Origin: Lysobacterales bacterium
GTDB lineage: Bacteria > Pseudomonadota > Gammaproteobacteria > Xanthomonadales > SZUA-36
Direction of reading: 5' to 3'
Assembly: GCA_013213875.1 (NCBI GenBank)
Contig: JABSSV010000032.1
Coordinates: 1 to 17,186 of the forward strand
DNA: 17,186 bases
Shown here: positions 8,027-13,131 of the stretch, piece by piece
Layout: each line of letters opens with the position of its first letter
How positions within the stretch are numbered: position 1 is the stretch's first letter
Program-made: the position numbers and the translations under genes
The notes under the pieces: model-generated
What the model saw: only the letters and a program-made list of their open reading frames with translations
Told to the model about the DNA's origin: nothing
The model's database searches: none

Positions 8027-8583
8027 TGGACAAAGCCGCATCACAAAACGGGCGACTCCTGCTGAAGCTTCTGGGCGTGGCCGTGGCCATGTTCGGTTTC
8101 GGCGTGTTCGTGATGCCGCCCCTCTATGACACCTTCTGCGAGATCACCGGCCTCAACCAGGCCGGCATCAAGGTGGTGGAGTCAGCACCGACGGGCGCAG
8201 CCCAGGACCGCACCATCAAGATTCGCTTCGATGCCACCACCAACTCGTCACTGAACTGGGACTTCGGGCCGCTGGAATACAGCATGAATGTGCCGGTCGG
8301 CGCACCGGCGGAAGCGCTGTATTTTGCCGAGAATCAGGAGTCCCGGCCGATCGCAGGCATGGCGACCTTCAATGTGTCACCGCCTACGGCAGCCCGCTAC
8401 TTCGTCAAGGTTGAGTGCTTCTGCTTTTCCAGGCAGGTGCTTGAGGCCGGTGAGTATCGCGAAATGCCAGTCTATTTCTTCGTGCAGCCGGACATTCCGG
8501 ACGACATTGAAGAAATGACCTTGTCCTACACTTTTTTCAAAAACGATAATCAGCCCGAGCCCGACACCCCCGTCGCGCCCTGA
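8026..8583 (+). CDS. ctaG: Cytochrome c oxidase assembly protein CtaG/Cox11 (CuB copper delivery)
   Basis: CtaG/Cox11 inserts copper into the CuB site of subunit I. The 185-aa protein has an N-terminal anchor helix at about 11-31, then a periplasmic immunoglobulin-like copper domain. The family hallmark CFCF is at 131-134 (Cys131 and Cys133), and the third conserved cysteine is Cys38 just after the anchor in YDTFCEITG. Length is normal for the family. I chose ATG 8026, which shares a base with the preceding stop, over the in-frame TTG one codon earlier. The gene lies between the small assembly protein gene and coxC, the standard order. Confidence 0.96.
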   Translation: MDKAASQNGRLLLKLLGVAVAMFGFGVFVMPPLYDTFCEITGLNQAGIKVVESAPTGAAQDRTIKIRFDATTNSSLNWDFGPLEYSMNVPVGAPAEALYFAENQESRPIAGMATFNVSPPTAARYFVKVECFCFSRQVLEAGEYREMPVYFFVQPDIPDDIEEMTLSYTFFKNDNQPEPDTPVAP

Positions 8584-8606
8584 GCCAGAATAAAGCGAGA
8601 AGCAAA

Positions 8607-9476
8607 ATGGGAACCCACTCTGAAGGCACCTACTACGTACCACACGGCACCAAATGGCCCATGACCGGGTCCATTGGCCTGGCCACCATGCTGGTCAGTG
8701 CCGCTTTGTGGCTGAACGGTTCAGACGTTGCCGAATACACCACCTACCTGGGTCTCGCGATCATTCTGTACATGATCTTCGGCTGCTTCGGCGAAGTGAT
8801 TCGCGAAAGCGAAGCCGGCATGTACAACGATCAGGTTGATACCTCCTTCCGCATGGGAATGAGCTGGTTCATTGTCTCTGAGATCATGTTTTTTGCCTGC
8901 TTTTTTGGCGCCCTGTTCTATGCCCGGGCACTGGTGATTCCCTGGCTCGGTGGCGCCGGCAACAACGCGAGCACCAACGAAGTGCTCTGGAACGGTTTCG
9001 TAGCCGCCTGGCCCTCCAATGGTCCGGGCGATGTGGGTGGCAACTTCGGCACCATCCCGGCCTTCGGTATTCCCTTCTTAAATACGTTGATACTGCTGTT
9101 TTCCGGTGTCACTCTGACCCTGGCGCACCATGCGTTAAAAGCGAATCAGCGCAAGCAGCTGGTGGCCTGGTTGGCCGCTACCGTTGCGCTGGGCGCGGTA
9201 TTTCTCTACTACCAGGTGGAGGAATATGTGCACGCTTATCAGGACCTCGGCCTGACCCTCGGCTCCGGAATCTACGGCTCCACCTTCTTCATGCTGACCG
9301 GATTTCACGGTCTGCATGTCACGCTGGGCGCCATCATGCTGTTCGTGATCATGATCCGCTGCATACGCGGTCACTTCCGGCCCGAGAGCCACTTTGGCTT
9401 TGAGGCCGTGGCCTGGTACTGGCACTTTGTGGATGTGGTCTGGTTGGGACTGTTTATCTTCGTTTACGTGCTGTAG
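8607..9476 (+). CDS. coxC: Cytochrome c oxidase subunit III
   Basis: Subunit III stabilises the oxidase core and supports proton uptake. The 289-aa protein is almost all membrane helices, about seven in total. Typical conserved segments are visible: KWPMTGS near the N-terminus, SEIMFFACFFGALFYAR at about 91-107, TLAHHALK near 171-178, TGFHGLHV at 231-238 and the C-terminal WYWHFVDVVWLGLF. It follows ctaG by 23 nt. The ribosome site is modest (GAGAAG before ATG). The gene ends the first co-directional part of the cluster and faces a minus-strand gene across a hairpin. Confidence 0.97.
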   Translation: MGTHSEGTYYVPHGTKWPMTGSIGLATMLVSAALWLNGSDVAEYTTYLGLAIILYMIFGCFGEVIRESEAGMYNDQVDTSFRMGMSWFIVSEIMFFACFFGALFYARALVIPWLGGAGNNASTNEVLWNGFVAAWPSNGPGDVGGNFGTIPAFGIPFLNTLILLFSGVTLTLAHHALKANQRKQLVAWLAATVALGAVFLYYQVEEYVHAYQDLGLTLGSGIYGSTFFMLTGFHGLHVTLGAIMLFVIMIRCIRGHFRPESHFGFEAVAWYWHFVDVVWLGLFIFVYVL

Positions 9477-9520
9477 TACGTCGGCACGACCGGCGCTGGC
9501 GCCAGGCGGCGTCAGCAGCT

Positions 9521-9544
9521 GGGCGCTTGAAGCATCAAGCGCCC
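9521..9544. terminator. Perfect 10-bp hairpin between convergent coxC and the DUF2909-type gene
   Basis: GGGCGCTTGA and TCAAGCGCCC form a perfect 10-bp stem around the tetraloop AGCA. It lies 44 bp after the coxC stop and 9 bp before the stop of the facing gene. No run of T follows on either strand, so an intrinsic terminator is not proven. It could be a two-way termination or 3'-end protection structure. Confidence 0.55.
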
Positions 9545-9553
9545 CTCGAAGGC

Positions 9554-9799
9554 TTACTCCTGCGTCGTTTGTTGCTGGCTTTCCAGGCCAATGGGGCCAC
9601 GGGATGAGGGTTCCACCCAGCCGAGACGGAAGAACACGTACAGCAATATGAACAGGAACAGGGAAAGGCCGACACGCCAGGTCAGCCTGCGCACGGTTCG
9701 CGTGCCCTCACCTTTGTCTTTTACCAGGTAGTAAAACGAAGACAGCAGGGTCCAGAGTATGGCGATCAGAAAAGCGATGATGATGAGCTTGGACAACAC
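9554..9799 (-). CDS. Small twin-transmembrane protein, DUF2909 type
   Basis: This 81-aa protein has two hydrophobic helices at about 5-25 and 43-60, joined by a basic loop (KDKGEGTRTVRRLTWR), with a polar Gln-rich tail. It resembles the DUF2909 twin-transmembrane proteins found on the opposite strand inside gammaproteobacterial cox clusters, between coxC and surf1. Its biochemical role is not known to me; a part in oxidase assembly is inferred from position only. The start is GTG 9799, with GGAG exactly 7 nt upstream. A longer frame upstream exists but runs backward into surf1 and lacks family features. Confidence 0.8.
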   Translation of the reverse strand: MLSKLIIIAFLIAILWTLLSSFYYLVKDKGEGTRTVRRLTWRVGLSLFLFILLYVFFRLGWVEPSSRGPIGLESQQQTTQE

Positions 9800-9806
9800 A
9801 ATGGGT

Positions 9807-9810
9807 CTCC
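9807..9810 (-). promoter_or_regulatory. Ribosome binding site that decides the DUF2909-type GTG start
   Basis: On the minus strand GGAG lies 7 nt before GTG 9799. This makes GTG the start rather than the in-frame TTG immediately after it or the long upstream extension. Confidence 0.6.
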
Positions 9811-9868
9811 GGGGTCTGTGGTTCGCGGTCTGCCTCGGGCAGGGGCGACAGTATCGGGGTGCAGGCCG

Positions 9869-10573
9869 GTGAAATTCAAGACCCATTGGGCCCTGACCCT
9901 GCTGCTGGCCACGCTGGGCGTCCTTTTTTTTCAGCTGGGGCGCTGGCAAAGCGAGCGCGCGGTGGGCAAGGAGGGCGCCCAGGCCGCCTTCGACGATGCC
10001 GCCACGCTGCCGTCGCTGGACGCTCCGGCACCGGATTGGTCGCACATTACCCTGAGCGGCACGCTGGACTCCCAGCGCCACTTGCTGCTGGACAACAAAC
10101 TGTTTCGCGGCCGGCCGGGTGTGCATGTACTGACACCACTGGCCCTGGCGGACCGGGAGGAGCTGGTGCTGGTGAACCGCGGCTGGCTGCCCCTACCGGT
10201 CGATCGCAGTTCCCTGCCCACGATCAGCACGCCAGCCGGCCGGGTGACCGTGAGCGGTCGTCTCGCCCAGCTGAGCCAGCCTGGCGTACGTTTGGGCGAA
10301 CCGGAGACCTTGCAACTGGGCCAATGGCCCCAATTATTGGTGTATCCGGAGTGGGCGACACTGGAAGCCGCCCTGGATGCCCAACTGCTGCGCCAGGTTC
10401 TGTATCTGGACGCCAGCGACGCGGCCGGTTTCGAAGACCGGCAGTGGGCCCCTTTTACCATGGGGCCCGATCGACATCGCGCCTACGCCGTGCAGTGGTA
10501 CGGCCTTTGCCTTACCGCCTTCGTCATCTGGCTGGTACTGGGCTTTAATGCCGGCAGGAGGTCGGCTGCATGA
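9869..10573 (+). CDS. SURF1-family cytochrome oxidase biogenesis protein
   Basis: SURF1 proteins help place heme a into subunit I. The 234-aa protein has the family topology, with a membrane helix at each end (about 6-24 and 208-227) and a periplasmic domain between. Recognisable family motifs are LGRWQSERA at 23-31, LDNKLFRGRPGVHVLTPL at 74-91, VNRGWLP at 102-108 and YAVQWYGL at 206-213 before the last helix. I chose GTG 9869 because it places a short basic leader directly before the first helix, with GGGG 9 nt upstream. An in-frame GTG at 9818 would add 17 residues that look unlike the family. It diverges from the DUF2909-type gene across 69 bp. Its stop overlaps the next start (ATGA). Confidence 0.92.
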   Translation: MKFKTHWALTLLLATLGVLFFQLGRWQSERAVGKEGAQAAFDDAATLPSLDAPAPDWSHITLSGTLDSQRHLLLDNKLFRGRPGVHVLTPLALADREELVLVNRGWLPLPVDRSSLPTISTPAGRVTVSGRLAQLSQPGVRLGEPETLQLGQWPQLLVYPEWATLEAALDAQLLRQVLYLDASDAAGFEDRQWAPFTMGPDRHRAYAVQWYGLCLTAFVIWLVLGFNAGRRSAA

Positions 10574-11187
10574 ACAGGAATCGCAACCGCCTGGTAATCG
10601 TCGGCATTTTTGTGCTGTTTCTTGTGCCGCTGCTCGCCGCCATTACGCTGGAGCGGGCCGGCTATGAACCGGAAAACACAGTCAATCGTGGGCTGCTGGT
10701 CGATCCGCCGGTGCCGCTACCGCTGGCGGAACGGGTGCTTCTGGACGGCCAAGCGGCTGCGGAACAGACCCGCGGGCGCTGGACCCTGTTACATCTGATC
10801 CGCCAGGCGGGCTGCGATGCGGCTTGCCAGGCACGCGTGACGGAACTGCGTCAGGTCCACATCGCAGCCGGGCGCTATCAAAATGAGGTACAGGTCCTAC
10901 TGGTGAGCGAAACGCCGGATGAAGCGCTTTTGAGCGGCATCTACGAACGCTTTCTAATGCTCGCGAACCCGGCCGCCGCTCGCGAGCCGGAGGTCGCCCT
11001 ATTGGACACCGCCATCACTGCGGCGGCGGCCCGCAGTGGCGCGGCCACGGACAACTGGTCGGCGCTCGACGGCACCACTTTCATTGTTGATCCGGAAGGC
11101 AATCTCATGCTGCGCTATGCCCCCGGCTACAACCCCAGCGATCTGAATAAAGATCTCAAGAAACTGCTTAAATGGTCCGGACGTTAA
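10570..11187 (+). CDS. Membrane-anchored Sco/thioredoxin-like protein, probable oxidase assembly factor
   Basis: The 205-aa protein has one N-terminal helix at about 8-26 and then a periplasmic domain. Several stretches follow the Sco/thioredoxin pattern: GRWTLLHL at 69-76, Cys82 and Cys86 in GCDAAC (the CxxxC spacing of Sco copper proteins), a VQVLLVSETPDE strand at 107-118 and FIVDPEGNLMLRY at 171-183. The distal Sco histidine, normally in a D-H-S/T context just before that last strand, appears to be Gly168 in LDGTT. It is therefore Sco-like but lacks one copper ligand. A redox rather than copper-carrier role is possible but inferred. It is in an ATGA overlap with surf1 and 4 nt ahead of ctaA. 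From memory P. aeruginosa has an unnamed protein at this same position. Confidence 0.75.
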   Translation: MNRNRNRLVIVGIFVLFLVPLLAAITLERAGYEPENTVNRGLLVDPPVPLPLAERVLLDGQAAAEQTRGRWTLLHLIRQAGCDAACQARVTELRQVHIAAGRYQNEVQVLLVSETPDEALLSGIYERFLMLANPAAAREPEVALLDTAITAAAARSGAATDNWSALDGTTFIVDPEGNLMLRYAPGYNPSDLNKDLKKLLKWSGR

Positions 11188-11191
11188 GCTT

Positions 11192-12199
11192 ATGAAACGA
11201 CAACGACTGCATCGGCTGGCCACCTTCGCCGCCGTGGTCACGCTTTGCGTGATTGTGCTTGGTGCCTGGGTGCGACTCACCCATGCGGGCCTTGGCTGCC
11301 CCGACTGGCCAGGGTGCTACGGGGTGCTCACCTGGCCCGACGCACCGGCGGAGATTAATGTAGCCAATGAGGCCTTCCCGGAGCGCCCGGTGGAAGTGGC
11401 CAAGGCCTGGAAGGAAATGGTGCACCGCTATCTGGCCGGCATCCTTATCCTGCTGGTCGTTGCCATTAACTGGCTGACCTGGCGTGGCGGTGAAGAAACA
11501 CGCAGCTTTCGCGGCGTCGCCACCCTGATTCTGAGCCTGATTCTGTTCCAGGCCGCGCTGGGCATGTGGACCGTCACCCTGAAGCTCAAACCAATCATCG
11601 TCATGGCACACCTGCTGGGCGGCATGACCACCCTGGCCCTGCTCTCCTGGCTCGCCTTCCGCAGCCGGCCCCGGCCCTTCGGTCAGATCGAACCCGTCGC
11701 TGTAGCGACCCGCGCCAAACGGCCGCTGGTGCTGGTGGCGCTGACCGTGCTGGTGGCGCAAATTGCCATGGGCGGCTGGACCAGCGCCAATTACGCTGCC
11801 ATGAGCTGCCCAGACTTTCCCAAATGTACGGGTCAGTGGTGGCCCGATACGGACTTTGGTGAAGCCTTTACCGTGTGGCGGGAAATCGGCGTTGATTATG
11901 AAGGCGGCGTGCTGGATCACACCTCCCGCGCTACCATCCACCTGGTACACCGTATCGGCGCCGTCATTACGCTGGCCGTGCTGCTATTCGCCGCTTTCAG
12001 CATGCGACGTCTGCCGCCGCTGACGCTGGGGGCAAATCTTTTGCTGGTGGGCGTGCTGATACAGTTCACGCTGGGCGTGTTGAATATTCTTCTGAAGCTC
12101 CCACTGGCCAATGCGGTAGCGCATAATGGGATGGCTGCACTGCTGATTGTGATGCTGGTATGGCTACTGAATCGGACCTCGCCACAAGCCACGGCCTGA
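11192..12199 (+). CDS. ctaA: Heme A synthase (COX15/CtaA)
   Basis: CtaA oxidises the C8 methyl of heme O to the formyl group of heme A in the membrane. The 335-aa protein has about eight helices in two similar halves. Predicted heme-ligand histidines are His78 (VHRY), His140 (MAHLLGG), His253 (LVHRIGA) and His311 (AHNGMA). Each half also has a cysteine pair on a loop, Cys36/Cys42 in GLGCPDWPGC and Cys206/Cys212 in SCPDFPKC. Length and motifs are normal for the family. It begins 4 nt after the previous stop, and its last 40 nt overlap the start of ctaB. Confidence 0.96.
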   Translation: MKRQRLHRLATFAAVVTLCVIVLGAWVRLTHAGLGCPDWPGCYGVLTWPDAPAEINVANEAFPERPVEVAKAWKEMVHRYLAGILILLVVAINWLTWRGGEETRSFRGVATLILSLILFQAALGMWTVTLKLKPIIVMAHLLGGMTTLALLSWLAFRSRPRPFGQIEPVAVATRAKRPLVLVALTVLVAQIAMGGWTSANYAAMSCPDFPKCTGQWWPDTDFGEAFTVWREIGVDYEGGVLDHTSRATIHLVHRIGAVITLAVLLFAAFSMRRLPPLTLGANLLLVGVLIQFTLGVLNILLKLPLANAVAHNGMAALLIVMLVWLLNRTSPQATA

Positions 12200-13077
12200 C
12201 CCCGGCGGTCTGGCGCCAATACCTGGAGCTGACCAAGCCCCGGGTTGTGGCCCTGATTGTGTTCACCGCCGTGGTGGGCATGCTGCTGGCTACCTCGGGT
12301 ATGCCGCCGCTGAGTGCCCTGTTCGCAGGCACGGCGGGCATCGGCCTGGCGGCCTCCTCGGCGGCCGCCATCAACCATTTGCTGGATCAGCGTATTGATG
12401 CGGTCATGGCCCGCACCAAAGATCGTCCACTGCCCACGGGCCAGTTGACCGAGTCTCGCGTGCTGGCCTTTGCCCTGGCGCTTGGCGCCCTGTCCATGGT
12501 GATCCTGGTGCTCTGGGTGAACACGCTGACCGCGGTGCTGACCTTTGCCTCTCTGATCGGTTACGCCGTTATTTACACGGTCTGGCTCAAGCGAGCCACG
12601 CCGCAAAATATCGTCATCGGCGGCGCCGCGGGCGCTGCCCCCCCGGTGCTGGGATGGACCAGCGTGACCGGTCAGGTGGATGCGGACGCACTACTGCTGT
12701 TCCTGATTATTTTTGTCTGGACCCCGCCGCACTTCTGGGCCCTGGCCATTCATCGCCGCGCGGACTATGCGGCGGTTGATATACCCATGCTGCCCGTAAC
12801 CCACGGCGTGAACTTTACCCGCTGGCACATTTTCTTCTACACCATACTGCTGGTGATTGTGACCACGCTTCCGTTCCTAACGGGCATGAGCGGCCCCCTG
12901 TATCTGGGCGGCGTGTCGGTCCTGAACCTCGGCTTTCTCTGGTATGCCTGGCGCCTGCTGGTCAATGACGACCCCATGCTACCCATGCAGACCTTTGGCT
13001 ATTCCGTCACCTACCTGATGGTGCTGTTCGCATTTCTCATGGTAGACCACTACTTCATGGCCCTGACCGGCGCCTAG
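12160..13077 (+). CDS. ctaB: Protoheme IX farnesyltransferase (heme O synthase)
   Basis: CtaB/CyoE attaches a farnesyl chain to heme B to make heme O, the substrate of CtaA. The 305-aa UbiA-family protein has about nine helices. Both acidic prenyl-diphosphate motifs are present: NHLLDQRIDAVMARTKDRP at 72-90 and DYAAVDIPMLPVTHG at 202-216, with HFWALAIHRR just before the second. YLELTKPRVV at 21-30 is the usual family opening. ATG 12160 gives a normal N-terminus, so the gene overlaps ctaA by 40 nt in another frame. It is the last cox-related gene; no sco/senC follows. Confidence 0.96.
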   Translation: MATESDLATSHGLTPAVWRQYLELTKPRVVALIVFTAVVGMLLATSGMPPLSALFAGTAGIGLAASSAAAINHLLDQRIDAVMARTKDRPLPTGQLTESRVLAFALALGALSMVILVLWVNTLTAVLTFASLIGYAVIYTVWLKRATPQNIVIGGAAGAAPPVLGWTSVTGQVDADALLLFLIIFVWTPPHFWALAIHRRADYAAVDIPMLPVTHGVNFTRWHIFFYTILLVIVTTLPFLTGMSGPLYLGGVSVLNLGFLWYAWRLLVNDDPMLPMQTFGYSVTYLMVLFAFLMVDHYFMALTGA

Positions 13078-13099
13078 GGGCGGCAGGGCACTGGCAAGA

Positions 13100-13118
13100 G
13101 GAAGCCTGGCCGGCTTCC
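13100..13118 (+). other. Hairpin just upstream of the gcvP ribosome site
   Basis: GGAAGCC and GGCTTCC form a perfect 7-bp stem around TGGCC. It lies 22 bp after the ctaB stop and ends 2 nt before the GGAG that serves gcvP. There is no T run, so it is a poor intrinsic terminator. It could limit readthrough from the cox operon or affect gcvP translation. Function is unproven. Confidence 0.4.
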
Positions 13119-13131
13119 CTGGAGAAGATCT

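Noticed and set aside
9818..9868. Upstream GTG start for surf1
   Set aside because: The added 17 residues are unlike SURF1 N-termini; GTG 9869 puts the first helix directly after a short basic leader.
9554..10126. 190-codon version of the DUF2909-type protein
   Set aside because: The extra N-terminus is antisense to surf1; GTG 9799 has a well-placed GGAG and gives a normal two-helix protein.
13078..13131. Glycine riboswitch before gcvP
   Set aside because: The gap is 54 bp, too short for a glycine aptamer, and shows only a simple hairpin.
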